Source of the DNA: Oceanospirillum sp964342385 | GTDB lineage: Bacteria; Pseudomonadota; Gammaproteobacteria; Pseudomonadales; Halomonadaceae | Length of the DNA: 64,000 bases | Assembly: GCA_964342385.1 (NCBI GenBank) | Contig: CAYFGP010000005.1 | Span: 51,299 to 115,298, forward strand | Direction of reading: 5' to 3' | Shown: piece by piece, positions 24,144 through 33,573 of the stretch | Numbering within the stretch: the stretch's first letter is position 1 | Layout: each line of letters opens with the position of its first letter | Position numbers and translations under genes: made by a program | The notes under the pieces: model-generated | Seen by the model: the letters and a program-made list of their open reading frames with translations, nothing else | What the model was told of the DNA's origin: nothing | Databases searched by the model: none

Positions 24144-27100
24144 CTAAGAGATATCTTCCTCCTGGTCTTCCAGCAATTGCACCAGCTCCGACATAGCCAT
24201 AGGCTCGTGATAGACAAACCCCTGAATAAAGTCACAGCCCATCTGTTTTAACAGTGCCAGACTATCACTATCCTCTACCCCTTCAGCGACAACCTTCATC
24301 CCCATCTGATGAGCCAGTTCTGCCATGGAACGAATCATGCCGCTGTCCTGAGGACTGCGACAGACATCCTTAATAAAGCTGCGATCAAATTTCAGTTCAG
24401 TCACCGGGTACTGACGCAGATCATTTAATGAAGCATAGCCGATACCAAAATCATCTACGACCACGGAGACACCAATCTCTGACAGTTGCTTCAGTACACT
24501 GGCAGTCGCATTCAAATCATTGATAATCAAACGCTCTGTCACTTCCAGCTCCAGATACTGTGCTGGAAAGCCGGTTTCTCGCAGAATATTTTCGACCTGA
24601 CTCACAAAGTCAGCCTGGGCAAACTGTTTAGGAGAAATATTCACCGCCACACGCACAAAACCAATGTCACTCAGTGCACTCACCGCCTGTTTGCAGATCT
24701 CCCTTAGAGTCCACTCGCCTAAACTGTGAATGATGCCGGTTTCTTCTGCTAAAGGAATAAACAGATCAGGCATCAGTAACCCGCGTACTGGGTGCTGCCA
24801 ACGCAGCAGGGCCTCGGCACTGACAATACGTTCGCTTTTTGCATCGTATAACGGCTGGAAGATCACCTTGATCTGCCCTTTATTGAGCGCATCCCTCAGA
24901 TCCTGCTCCAGCTGAATCCTTTCATAAGCCACAACTTCCATCTCACTGTTATAGATGGCAAAGCTACTCTTACTTTTATTTTTTACGTAGTACATGGCGG
25001 AATCGGCCTGATGCACCAGAGCTTCCTGATCGTTGGCCAGCTCAGGATAGATACTGATACCCACACTGGCACCGATATAGGTCAACTTGTCCTTCACCAT
25101 GATCGGCTGCTTCAATTGATCCACAATCGAATGGGCTATCTCCCACAACTGAGCCCGGCTATAACCCGGTAGAATCAGCGCAAATTCATCACCGCCCAAA
25201 CGCGCCACGGTATCGGTAATACGAATCAGCGACTTCATAATCACAGCGACCTGTTTTAGCAGCAGGTCGCCGTATTCATGACCGAAGGTATCGTTCACTG
25301 GCTTAAAACCATCCAGGTCCACATACAGCAGCGCCACTTGAGCCTCACTGGATTGACTCTCGTTGGCTTGCGCCTGCAGTAACGCCTGGGACAAACGGTC
25401 CCAGAACAAACGACGATTAGGTAATTCAGTCAGGGCATCGTAATTGGCCTGACGGTGAATCAGCAGCTCTGCTTCTTTACGCTGGGTAATATCACTGAAC
25501 ACACCGACAAAGCGCTCAATCAAGCCCAGTTCATTATGAATAGCCACGATGGACAACCACTCGGCGTAAACCTCGCCGTTTTTACGCCGATTCCAGATCT
25601 CACCCTGCCAGCAGCCTTTCATCAATAGTTGTGTCCACATCTCGCGATAAAACTCACGATCCTGTTTGCCAGAGCTCAACACACTAGGGTTTTTCCCCAC
25701 CACTTCTTCGGGCTCAAAACCGGTAATACGGCTAAACGCTGGGTTCACCTGCTCAACCACATTATGTTTACTGGAAATCACAATGGCATCATTAGAACTT
25801 TCAAATACCTTGGCGTACAACTGCAGGTTTTTCTCTGTCTCTTTAATCTGGGAAATATCGTGCAGAGACAGTACCCAGTGACAGGCATCATTAATCACCA
25901 GCTCGGTTACCGAAAGCGTCAATATCACCTGACATCCTGTCGGCAGGATCACCACCTTTTCGATACTGGTTAAGCGTTTTTGCTGTTGCAGAATCTGTCG
26001 CTCCGAAGCGGTCAGTAACATGGCACCATCTTCGGTACGACAATTGAAGATTGAACCTTCTACATAAGCTTTTTCAGGGAAGAAGTACTCAGCGGCCGCA
26101 TTAATAAAGCGGATATCAAACTGATGATCCGTTACGATCACACCGTGATGCACCGTATCCAGGACCTGTTGCAAATAAGCCCGGGACACCGTAATAGAGC
26201 CCAAACGATCCATCATCTCATTAAAGTGCCCTGCCAATTGTGCAACTTCGTCATGAGACGAAGTATCAATGCGATAGGAGAAATCCCCCGCCTGGGCAAA
26301 ACGGATCGCTTCCAGCAGATGATTCAGTGGTTTGCGCACTCGTAAGGCAGTTTGGAAGGCCAAGAGACCCGCAATGATAATGCCCAGTGGAATCAAAACG
26401 TATTCAATACGCTGATTATTACGGCTCACCGCCTGAATTTGCGCCATAGAAAGCTCATGCTTTTTAACGGTCTGCTGATGGAGCTGAATCAATAATTGCT
26501 GTAGATCCTGCTGGGCTTGCTGATATTGACTGCGCTTGATATGAAAACGATCAAAGTTAGCCAGCATATGATGGTAAAGAGAGCGCACCTCACCGATCCC
26601 ATAGCCCATCTCAGAGTGATTCAAGGTAAACGCCAGTTCATCCTGGGCACGAATGCGCTCCACTCGTTGAACCAAACTTTGCTCCAGTCGCTCCAGCTCA
26701 ACCTTGTTATAAAGCGCATTACGATGCAGGGGTGAGGCGATATAGAGACTTAAACGCAGTAGATCATTTTGCAATAACAGGAGCTCTGGCTGACTATCCT
26801 GATCCGGTGTTTTCAACAGTGAGATCAGCTTATCTACATTGTCCTCTAGCTGCCGCTGTTCTTTCAGCATCTCTTGATACTGATTGACCAGCACCAGAGC
26901 TAAAACAGAAGTGTCATCAAACTGCTGTTCCAGCCGTTCACTGACCAGATCTGATAATTCTACTTGTCCTGTGAGAACACTCAGTTCATTTTGATATTGA
27001 TTGAACTGTTCAATAGCCGCTAACAGACTGCCCTGCGGTGAACCGACCACAGGACTCAGGCTTCTGACCACCGCACTGTTCAATTCAGAAAAAGCACTGA

Positions 27101-27284
27101 TCATGCCTTCCGAAGCGGACAGAGCCGGTTGATACAAGTTCACCAGCTGTTCAGTGTAACGACGCTTCTGATACTCTTGTGAGAACAGTAAACCACCGAT
27201 TACCATCAAGATGGTAAAAATAGCTACCAAGCCCAAATAGAGTTTGTGTTGCAGTTTCATTCTTAAATTCCGCTGTACGGGCAT
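24144..27284 (-). CDS. Membrane sensor diguanylate cyclase/phosphodiesterase (HAMP-PAS-PAS-GGDEF-EAL)
   Basis: 1046 residues (or 1038 from Met9 at 27260; both starts have weak ribosome sites). TM1 at about 15-34, helical periplasmic region to about 293, TM2 at about 294-315, HAMP to about 368, PAS (about 370-475), PAS-PAC (about 487-600, NPAFSRITGFEPEEVVGKNPS), GGDEF (about 612-775) and EAL (about 790-1040). GGDEF is intact (697-701) with an allosteric I-site RITD at 688-691. The EAL site is intact (E824; VNISPKQF; ELEVTERL; VVDDFGIGY; ELKFD; AEGVED). It is predicted to make and degrade c-di-GMP in response to a periplasmic or redox signal. It lies among chemotaxis genes. Confidence 0.93.
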   Translation of the reverse strand: MPVQRNLRMKLQHKLYLGLVAIFTILMVIGGLLFSQEYQKRRYTEQLVNLYQPALSASEGMISAFSELNSAVVRSLSPVVGSPQGSLLAAIEQFNQYQNELSVLTGQVELSDLVSERLEQQFDDTSVLALVLVNQYQEMLKEQRQLEDNVDKLISLLKTPDQDSQPELLLLQNDLLRLSLYIASPLHRNALYNKVELERLEQSLVQRVERIRAQDELAFTLNHSEMGYGIGEVRSLYHHMLANFDRFHIKRSQYQQAQQDLQQLLIQLHQQTVKKHELSMAQIQAVSRNNQRIEYVLIPLGIIIAGLLAFQTALRVRKPLNHLLEAIRFAQAGDFSYRIDTSSHDEVAQLAGHFNEMMDRLGSITVSRAYLQQVLDTVHHGVIVTDHQFDIRFINAAAEYFFPEKAYVEGSIFNCRTEDGAMLLTASERQILQQQKRLTSIEKVVILPTGCQVILTLSVTELVINDACHWVLSLHDISQIKETEKNLQLYAKVFESSNDAIVISSKHNVVEQVNPAFSRITGFEPEEVVGKNPSVLSSGKQDREFYREMWTQLLMKGCWQGEIWNRRKNGEVYAEWLSIVAIHNELGLIERFVGVFSDITQRKEAELLIHRQANYDALTELPNRRLFWDRLSQALLQAQANESQSSEAQVALLYVDLDGFKPVNDTFGHEYGDLLLKQVAVIMKSLIRITDTVARLGGDEFALILPGYSRAQLWEIAHSIVDQLKQPIMVKDKLTYIGASVGISIYPELANDQEALVHQADSAMYYVKNKSKSSFAIYNSEMEVVAYERIQLEQDLRDALNKGQIKVIFQPLYDAKSERIVSAEALLRWQHPVRGLLMPDLFIPLAEETGIIHSLGEWTLREICKQAVSALSDIGFVRVAVNISPKQFAQADFVSQVENILRETGFPAQYLELEVTERLIINDLNATASVLKQLSEIGVSVVVDDFGIGYASLNDLRQYPVTELKFDRSFIKDVCRSPQDSGMIRSMAELAHQMGMKVVAEGVEDSDSLALLKQMGCDFIQGFVYHEPMAMSELVQLLEDQEEDIS

Positions 27285-27449
27285 TCATCCACTGAATGAC
27301 AAACTGCATCCCTGACTTTTTTGTTTTCTCATCAGTCTAGATGGCACCCTTTAGGGATTTACCGACCTGAATCAATAAAGCGGGGAAAAGACATTTTTCA
27401 TATAGTTTTCACTGGACAAAATGTGAACGGCGACACAAAAAGTCTTCTT

Positions 27450-27467
27450 TGTACAATAAACTTTACG
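27450..27467. promoter_or_regulatory. TyrR-box-like sequence upstream of the aromatic aminotransferase
   Basis: TGTACA-N6-TTTACG matches 10 of 12 defined bases of the TyrR/PhhR box TGTAAA-N6-TTTACA. It lies about 330 bp before the gene, which is far for direct control. The rest of the 27285-27793 gap shows no gene; it also contains the palindrome ACCATCGATGGT at 27594-27605. Confidence 0.25.
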
Positions 27468-27793
27468 GCCATCACTACAGCACGCCCTAATACTAAAGGC
27501 AAAACCCCAGTGTCATAAATTCGTTACAAGCACACACTGTTATAACCATTCCTTAGCTCTGAAATGCACCTTATTCCAAAGACAAATCACGGTACCATCG
27601 ATGGTTTAAGTCCCGATAATGCTAGAAAGAGATTAATCACAGACTCTTTGTCGATGCTTATTCGGGTTGCACACACTGACATAAAAGTACTTCGATATTC
27701 TTTGGCCACGAGCTGAAGAATGGAGCTATCTGCGAAAGAGAAACTTTTGTGTGAGTGCTTTGTTTTATGCCACTGCACCTCTCGGAGCGACAC

Positions 27794-28990
27794 ATGTTTG
27801 AGAATGTAAAAGCGATTCCAGGCGATGCCTTGCTGGCGTTGATGGTTGCCTTTAAAAGTGATCCTAACCCTAACAAAATCGACCTGGGGGTAGGTGTTTA
27901 TAAAAACGATTCAGGTCAAACACCAATTCTGAATGTCGTCAAAAAAGCAGAAACTCACCTGTTAGAACATGAGCAAAGCAAAGGCTATATTGGCGCAACG
28001 GGTGCTCCTGAGCTGGCTTCTTTACTGCAGGGGCTGATGCTAGGCAATGACCATCCAATTATTCAACAAGGTCGTATCGCAACAGCACAAACGCCAGGTG
28101 GCACCGGAGCCTTGCGTGTTGCCGGCGACTTGATCAATGCGGTCAACCCCGATGCCAAGATCTGGGTCAGTGATCCGACCTGGTCCAACCACTTCCATGT
28201 CTTTGCCGGCGCAGGTGTCGAAGTGCGCACCTACCCCTACTACGATACAGATCATAATGCACTGGCTATCGATGCCATGCTGGAAAGCATTCGTCAGATT
28301 CCAGCAGGCGATGTGATTCTGCTGCACGCCAGCTGTCACAACCCCACCGGTATTGATCCGACTCAGGCACAATGGCAACTGATCAGCCAAGCCGTGGCCG
28401 AACAAGGGCTTGTGCCTTTAATTGACTGTGCTTACCAAGGCTTTGGTGAGGGCTTAGAGGAAGATGTGCGCGGCCTGAAGATGTTACTTGATCTGTGCCC
28501 TGAGGCCCTGATCACGACATCCTGCTCCAAGAACTTTGGCCTGTACAATGAACGCATTGGAGCCTTAAGTCTGGTTACAGAAAGTGCGGAACATTGTCAG
28601 CGCGCTTTCTCTCAGGTCGCCAACTGTATTCGTGCTAACTACTCTAACCCTCCCGCTCATGGCGCGGCGATTGTAACAACCATACTGTCGGATCAGAGTC
28701 TGCGTCAGCAATGGGAAACAGAGCTGGCCGAGATGCGGGATCGTATTCGCCGTATGCGTAGCGAACTGGTCAGCAGCCTGCAAAGCCTGAACTGTAATCG
28801 TGATTTCTCTTTTATTGAGCAACAGAAAGGCATGTTCTCTTACTCTGGCCTGAGTAAGGATGAAGTACTGTATCTGCGTGAACACTATGGTATCTACGCC
28901 GTAGAGTCCGGCCGTATTAATGTGGCGGGTATCAATGATCGTAATCTTGAGTTGCTGAGTGAAGCGATCAATAAAGCGATTCAGCAGTAG
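27794..28990 (+). CDS. Aromatic/aspartate aminotransferase (class I)
   Basis: The ATG at 27794 is chosen (398 residues, MFENVKAIPGDALLALM...), with GGAG 9 nt upstream; the frame opens earlier at 27755 without support. This is close to the AspC/TyrB length of 396-397. Motifs: KIDLGVGVYKNDSG, PGGTGALRVAGDLI, SCHNPTGIDPT, and the PLP-lysine motif SCSKNFGLYNERIGAL. The C-terminal arginine region has ESGRINVAGIN. It transfers amino groups between aromatic amino acids or aspartate and 2-oxoglutarate. TyrB-type versus AspC-type specificity cannot be settled by eye. Confidence 0.92.
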   Translation: MFENVKAIPGDALLALMVAFKSDPNPNKIDLGVGVYKNDSGQTPILNVVKKAETHLLEHEQSKGYIGATGAPELASLLQGLMLGNDHPIIQQGRIATAQTPGGTGALRVAGDLINAVNPDAKIWVSDPTWSNHFHVFAGAGVEVRTYPYYDTDHNALAIDAMLESIRQIPAGDVILLHASCHNPTGIDPTQAQWQLISQAVAEQGLVPLIDCAYQGFGEGLEEDVRGLKMLLDLCPEALITTSCSKNFGLYNERIGALSLVTESAEHCQRAFSQVANCIRANYSNPPAHGAAIVTTILSDQSLRQQWETELAEMRDRIRRMRSELVSSLQSLNCNRDFSFIEQQKGMFSYSGLSKDEVLYLREHYGIYAVESGRINVAGINDRNLELLSEAINKAIQQ

Positions 28991-29008
28991 CTACCGTTGA
29001 TTAACATC

Positions 29009-29026
29009 CTTCTCTTGCAAGAGAAG
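29009..29026. repeat. Perfect 18-bp palindrome after the aminotransferase gene
   Basis: CTTCTCTTGCAAGAGAAG reads the same on both strands, 19 bp after the stop codon. It can fold as a hairpin ahead of the terminator. Confidence 0.5.
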
Positions 29027-29030
29027 TCAG

Positions 29031-29075
29031 AAACAGCGTCATCAGAACAATATCTGGCGACGCTGTTTTATTTTC
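29031..29075 (+). terminator. Terminator after the aminotransferase gene
   Basis: The stem AAACAGCGTC/GACGCTGTTT with an 18-nt loop is followed by TATTTTC. It lies between convergent genes. Confidence 0.75.
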
Positions 29076-29136
29076 AAAGTTCAAAACCGATCAGGTAAAT
29101 TCAGAAGACCACTCAGTCCCTTACCGCGCTACCAGA

Positions 29137-31866
29137 TCAACTCACTTCCATCATCAGGTCTTTGTCATCAGGCAGTTCAGGCAAAATACCTGTTTGCTGG
29201 CTTTTGCTAACAAAGGCTTCAAAATCGGCCTTCACCATAGGTCGGGCAAACAGATAGCCCTGCCCCTGATCACAGCCCTGCTGACGCAACTGTTCAAAGT
29301 GACGGAAGGTTTCGATACCTTCAGCAATCACTGGGATCTTCAGATTTTCCCCCAGCTGTAACGTCGCCGCGATCACAGCACCTTCATCATCAGGCGCCAT
29401 ATCTTTGACAAACTCCTGGGCTAGCTTCAAACGTTTAATCGGCAATTTATGTAGATAACGCAACGAAGAGTAACCGGTGCCAAAGTCATCAATAGAGAAG
29501 GTCACTCCCAATTGATTCAGGCTACGCATAGCGCGCTCGGCTACAGAGATATCCTGCATCAAAACAGTCTCTGTAATCTCCAGTTCAATATAATGAGCCG
29601 GTAACTCCAACTCCTGCAACACTTGATAAACACGTTCAACAAATTTGGGCTCCAGTAATTGCAGAGACGAGACATTGATACCAACCTGCTGAAACTCGAT
29701 CCCCTGCTCAAGCCATTGCTTCGCTTGCCAACAGGCCTGATACAATACCCAGTCGCCTAACTGATGAATCAGTCCACGCTCTTCGGCCAGGGGAATAAAC
29801 TGTCCTGGTGAAATAAAACCGCGCTCAGGATGTTGCCAACGTAACAATGCCTCGCAGCCGATCAGCTTTTCCTCTTTCAAATGGACCTGAGGCTGGAAGA
29901 CCAAAAACAGCTCGCCACGCTCCTGAGCCTTTTCCAGATCATTAGCCAGTGACGTCGCTTCCAACATCTTCTGACTCATCTCTGGACTATGAAAACGATA
30001 CTGACCGCGCTGGCTGCGCTTCACTTCAAATAGCGCAATATCAGCCTGCTCCATCACAGTATCCAGATTGATCGGAGCTTGTTTGCACAGACTGATACCG
30101 ATGCTGGCAGAAGTACGAATATCATGCCCATCCAGCTTCAGGGGTTGAGTCACCATATGCAGAATATCATTGGCCCAGGCGGTCATCTGAGTTTCTTCAA
30201 TCTGGTTATCCATCAAAATCGCAAACTCATCCCCGCCCAGGCGACCAATAAAGCTGGAGGGCGGCAATAGATCTCTCAGCTGCTGTGCTACATGATTTAA
30301 CAGCAGATCGCCGACACGGTGGCCCAGACTATCGTTGATTACTTTAAAATGGTCCAAATCGATAAAAAGAACCGCGAAACTCTGGCCGGTATTGTTCAGT
30401 TTATTAACCGCCCCTTGCAGAGCAATCTTAAAGCTCTCTCGATTGGGTATACCGGTTAGATTATCGTAATAAGCCAGACGGCGGACTTCCTCATCAGCCC
30501 GTTTGGAGTGAGTAATATCCATAATTGAGCCACATAAGCGTAATGCCTGGCCCGTTTCATTCCATAGCGCCTGTCCCCGCATACGTAACCAGACCCACTC
30601 CCCCTTGCTATTACGCATGCGGTATTCCAGGTCTAAGGCATCTTTCCGCTGCAGGTGATGATCAACACCGACTTGTACCAAACGGGTATCTGCCGGGTGA
30701 ATACGTTCTAACCAGGGTTCCAGGCCATGTTGTACCTGCCCTAATTGCGCTTTGTCCGTACAACCAAGAATTTCGACTAAACGAGGGGACTGATAAAGCT
30801 GGTTGGTGCGAAGATCCCAATCCCAGATACCATCATTAGTGCCTCTGATCGCCAACTCAAAGCGCTCTTCACTCGCTTTTAAAGCAGCTTCGGATCGTAA
30901 ACGCGCCCGGATCTCCCGACGTAAACGTCTGATCCAGTAGACCCCAGACAGAAAAAGACCGATTAAGAAAAGACCAGCGGCAATTAACCCATAACGAGCC
31001 ACCAGCTGAGGATCGATACCCTCACCTTTTTCGGGATACAACCACCGACGATGGATGGCATCCTTCTCCTGATCAGAGAAACTATACAGCGCTTTTTCCA
31101 ACGTCTGATTCAGTACAGGCCAATCATTGCGACTGGCAAAACGCACCGCATAGCTGTAACGAGCATCCCCCACCACTTCAACGTTGCTGATACCCTCATT
31201 TTTTATATGCATCCAGGCACTGGCAACAACAGAGATTGCTGCATCCGCATTACCTGATGACAAAGCAACGATCACATCCCGAGAGCTTTTAAGCTCAACC
31301 AGAGTAATATCCGGGTATTGGGAGTTAAGGTATTCAGCAATCGCCGTACCCCGAATAACGGCAACACTTTTACCTGATAACTGATCCAGGCTTTCGTAAT
31401 GCAGTGACGTTTTACGGACAAAAATCTTGTTCGACAAAAACGTATAGGGCTGGGTAAAAGAAAGATACTTCAATCGTTCCGGTGTTTCCGAGGCCGCAAA
31501 TACTAGGTCAATCTCCCGGTTACGGGCAGCCTGTAACATGGCACCATAGGAGGAGAAAAACTGAGGCTCAAAAGTTACTCCCAACTTCTGCTCAATCAGA
31601 TAAAGGAAATCCATCGCAACGCCACGATAGCGCCCATCCTCATCTTTAATCATAGTGTGAGGGGGCACATAGCTGACCCCTAAGCGGATTGTATCTCTAT
31701 TGGCATTCAGCCACTGCTGTTCTTCAGCGGTCAGCTCTAGTTCAGGGCTTTTAGCAAAAGTATTCAGACACGCAAGCATGCATAACAACACAAGGCTAAA
31801 CACTTGCAAGGTCAGTTTTGGCTTTGCACCTGTCCTATCCCGCTCTGCTACATTTACAGCCATCAA
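29137..31866 (-). CDS. Periplasmic-binding-domain sensor with PAS, GGDEF and EAL
   Basis: 909 residues from TTG 31866 (ATG at 31863 is also possible). Signal/TM segment at about 18-38, an SBP_bac_3-like domain at about 55-277 (IRLGVSYVPPHTMIKDEDGRYRGVAMDFL; FAASETPERLKYLSFTQPY), TM2 at about 289-312, PAS/PAC at about 330-455, GGDEF at about 465-625 and EAL at about 640-895. GGDEF (544-548) is intact, but the I-site position reads PPSS, so no product inhibition is expected. EAL is present (E672, IDDFGTGY, AEGIET), but the usual LKID aspartate is Ala (LKLAQEF). The binding domain suggests sensing of an amino acid-like or other small solute. Divergently placed from the small ORFs with the FNR box. 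Confidence 0.92.
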   Translation of the reverse strand: MMAVNVAERDRTGAKPKLTLQVFSLVLLCMLACLNTFAKSPELELTAEEQQWLNANRDTIRLGVSYVPPHTMIKDEDGRYRGVAMDFLYLIEQKLGVTFEPQFFSSYGAMLQAARNREIDLVFAASETPERLKYLSFTQPYTFLSNKIFVRKTSLHYESLDQLSGKSVAVIRGTAIAEYLNSQYPDITLVELKSSRDVIVALSSGNADAAISVVASAWMHIKNEGISNVEVVGDARYSYAVRFASRNDWPVLNQTLEKALYSFSDQEKDAIHRRWLYPEKGEGIDPQLVARYGLIAAGLFLIGLFLSGVYWIRRLRREIRARLRSEAALKASEERFELAIRGTNDGIWDWDLRTNQLYQSPRLVEILGCTDKAQLGQVQHGLEPWLERIHPADTRLVQVGVDHHLQRKDALDLEYRMRNSKGEWVWLRMRGQALWNETGQALRLCGSIMDITHSKRADEEVRRLAYYDNLTGIPNRESFKIALQGAVNKLNNTGQSFAVLFIDLDHFKVINDSLGHRVGDLLLNHVAQQLRDLLPPSSFIGRLGGDEFAILMDNQIEETQMTAWANDILHMVTQPLKLDGHDIRTSASIGISLCKQAPINLDTVMEQADIALFEVKRSQRGQYRFHSPEMSQKMLEATSLANDLEKAQERGELFLVFQPQVHLKEEKLIGCEALLRWQHPERGFISPGQFIPLAEERGLIHQLGDWVLYQACWQAKQWLEQGIEFQQVGINVSSLQLLEPKFVERVYQVLQELELPAHYIELEITETVLMQDISVAERAMRSLNQLGVTFSIDDFGTGYSSLRYLHKLPIKRLKLAQEFVKDMAPDDEGAVIAATLQLGENLKIPVIAEGIETFRHFEQLRQQGCDQGQGYLFARPMVKADFEAFVSKSQQTGILPELPDDKDLMMEVS

Positions 31867-32011
31867 GCAACATCAACCCCAATAAAACACATACCATTAA
31901 ACGCACATCTCAACGACAGGGCATAGTACTCTTCCAGTCTTTTGTAATAAAGCATTTAAAAGGTAGCATTTAGGATATTTACTCCTACCTTTAGCCTAGA
32001 CCCCAGGATCA

Positions 32012-32025
32012 TTGATATATATCAA
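32012..32025. promoter_or_regulatory. Perfect FNR/ANR box
   Basis: TTGATATATATCAA is an exact match to the FNR consensus TTGAT-N4-ATCAA. It lies 93 bp before the 57-codon ORF at 32118 and about 150 bp before the divergent sensor gene. A class II arrangement would put a plus-strand start near 32060. A stem AAAGGTAG/CTACCTTT lies beside it at 31959-31992. Direct regulation by an oxygen-responsive FNR/ANR protein is inferred. Confidence 0.6.
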
Positions 32026-32117
32026 ACCTACTCTATTTTGCTTACTCATCGTGTTGCATTCATGACACAAAAGCTGAAACTGGGATATTCGTCATTTAAG
32101 AAACCTCGGACACAGCC

Positions 32118-32291
32118 ATGAAAACAACAAAAATCGCTGGCCAGATCTTCTCCCGTAGCGATCATTTGATAATGGAGTTACAGCAGCTGCAAAGCCAGTT
32201 GAACCACAGTCGCTGCCAGCTAAAAAGCAAGGTTGATAAGCTCTTCAGTAACAGTCGTTCCTGTCACAATCACAGTGATTTCAAAACGTAG
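32118..32291 (+). CDS. Small hypothetical protein (57 aa) downstream of the FNR box
   Basis: ATG 32118 to TAG 32291. The middle (about 15-45) is a Gln/Leu-rich amphipathic helix (LIMELQQLQSQLNHSRCQLKSKVD written in two parts: LIMELQQLQSQL and NHSRCQLKSKVD), with two Cys and several His. The ribosome site is weak (GGA). It is not a family I recognise. Support comes mainly from its position after a perfect FNR box. Confidence 0.35.
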   Translation: MKTTKIAGQIFSRSDHLIMELQQLQSQLNHSRCQLKSKVDKLFSNSRSCHNHSDFKT

Positions 32292-32454
32292 TATCTAGAT
32301 TCACAGCTTGATCAGCCAAAATTACTGAGTGTGTATTACGTTCCGTTACGAGAGTTAGCAAAGCGCTACACTTTGTAGAACAATCACTCTGGAGTACAAC
32401 TTCGTTAATAATGTACCTTAGACCTATCTTTTAAACTTTCCCGGAGCCACCAAG

Positions 32455-32637
32455 ATGGACCTTGAAGTTTTTCGCCAGGTTGTACAGCTTAACGAGAAAA
32501 TTTCCGACAACAACGATCGTCTGGTACATGAGTTCCAGAATCTTGTTATACGGCTTGAAGCGGGCCGGGAAAATATGATGCGCAATGCCAGTAAGCTGAA
32601 AGGGTTAAAGCGCTATCGAGGCAATCAGGTTGCCTGA
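32455..32637 (+). CDS. Small hypothetical coiled-coil protein (60 aa)
   Basis: ATG 32455 has GGAG 9 nt upstream. 60 residues, charged and helical (MDLEVFRQVVQLNEKI, DRLVHEFQNLVIRLEAG) with a basic C-terminus (KLKGLKRYRGNQVA). No membrane segment. The good start signal and coding-like composition support a real gene; function unknown. It lies in the 0.95-kb interval between the sensor gene and the DsbA-like gene, which otherwise holds only the FNR box and the 57-codon ORF. Confidence 0.5.
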   Translation: MDLEVFRQVVQLNEKISDNNDRLVHEFQNLVIRLEAGRENMMRNASKLKGLKRYRGNQVA

Positions 32638-32697
32638 TTGGGAAAAGCGGTTATTTCGGACAGAGCTGTCATTTGTTTATCAGGTAAGCTTGCATAA

Positions 32698-32720
32698 CGG
32701 ACTGTTTTGACAACAGTCCG
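32698..32720 (+). terminator. Hairpin after the 60-aa ORF
   Basis: A perfect 9-bp stem CGGACTGTT/AACAGTCCG with a 5-nt loop, then CTCTATTCTC. There is no proper T-run, so termination is uncertain. Confidence 0.4.
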
Positions 32721-32860
32721 CTCTATTCTCAGCTCCAGCCACATTGCGACAAATAACATCGCAACACTGATAACGCCAACTCATTATTCTGAGTAAAATG
32801 ATCGCTACCTATCAGACAATCTTTTCTAGACAGATAGCCATGTCCAGTCAAGCATCCAGT

Positions 32861-33511
32861 TTACCTATTCAAAATAGAATCCACAGCGGAATAAACCTGA
32901 TCAGGCGCGCTGTAATCAATAGGTAAGGCTAACCACTGCTGATCATTTTTCAGGATTAATGTAGGAAACCCCTGCACACCCAGGCGCTGAACAAAATCCA
33001 CTTCTTCCTCCAACGCACTGTTATCCCATAATTGCTGCATTTGCTCAGTAAAACACGGCTCAGATAAACCGATCTGTTGCGCACATGCCTGTAGGGTAGA
33101 TAGATCCGAAGGGTTTTTAGCTTGCTGATAGTAAGCCTGCTGAATCGCCTTTAACATCTGGCCTGCCAATTCATCAGATTGCTCACGGGCAACCATCACT
33201 GCACGGCAGGCAGGGTAGGTTGAACGTCTGGGCTGACATTCACTCCAGAAATCATGATTAAAAGAAACCCCGGTTTTCTGCTCAATATTGCGCCAGATAC
33301 CCTGAATATAGTGCTGCTGACTCTCAGGCATAGGCTCATCATTATCAGGAGCTAAACCACCTAACAATATCTGATGGTTGAGCTGAGGATAATGGGCTTT
33401 AATTTGTTGATAAACAGGACTGAACGCCCAACACCAGCTACACATAGGGTCCAGCACATAAATCAGTGCGGGTTTGTCGCTGGCTAACAGTTGATTAATA
33501 TAACTCGACAT
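32861..33511 (-). CDS. DsbA-family (FrnE/2-hydroxychromene isomerase-like) thioredoxin-fold protein
   Basis: The ATG at 33511 is chosen (216 residues, MSSYINQLL) because AGAGGAAG precedes it; the frame extends to 33532. A thioredoxin fold with active-site CSWC (Cys24, Cys27) in DPMCSWCWAFSPV, a helical insert (about 60-150), and the cis-Pro region VQGFPTLIL (about 182). There is no signal peptide, so it acts in the cytoplasm, unlike classical DsbA. Probably a disulfide oxidoreductase or isomerase. Divergent from rsmE with 62 bp between. Confidence 0.85.
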   Translation of the reverse strand: MSSYINQLLASDKPALIYVLDPMCSWCWAFSPVYQQIKAHYPQLNHQILLGGLAPDNDEPMPESQQHYIQGIWRNIEQKTGVSFNHDFWSECQPRRSTYPACRAVMVAREQSDELAGQMLKAIQQAYYQQAKNPSDLSTLQACAQQIGLSEPCFTEQMQQLWDNSALEEEVDFVQRLGVQGFPTLILKNDQQWLALPIDYSAPDQVYSAVDSILNR

Positions 33512-33573
33512 ACTTCCTCTTGCATTCAGCAATCACCTGACTATGATGCAGGCACATCTCAAAGGGTAGTTCT

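Noticed and set aside
27345..27380. FliA-like -10 (GTCGGTAA) upstream of the 1046-aa GGDEF/EAL gene
   Set aside because: No TAAA box at the required spacing.
27587..27876. Overlapping 68- and 72-codon minus-strand ORFs before the aminotransferase
   Set aside because: They overlap the aminotransferase start, lack ribosome sites and have no recognisable sequence.
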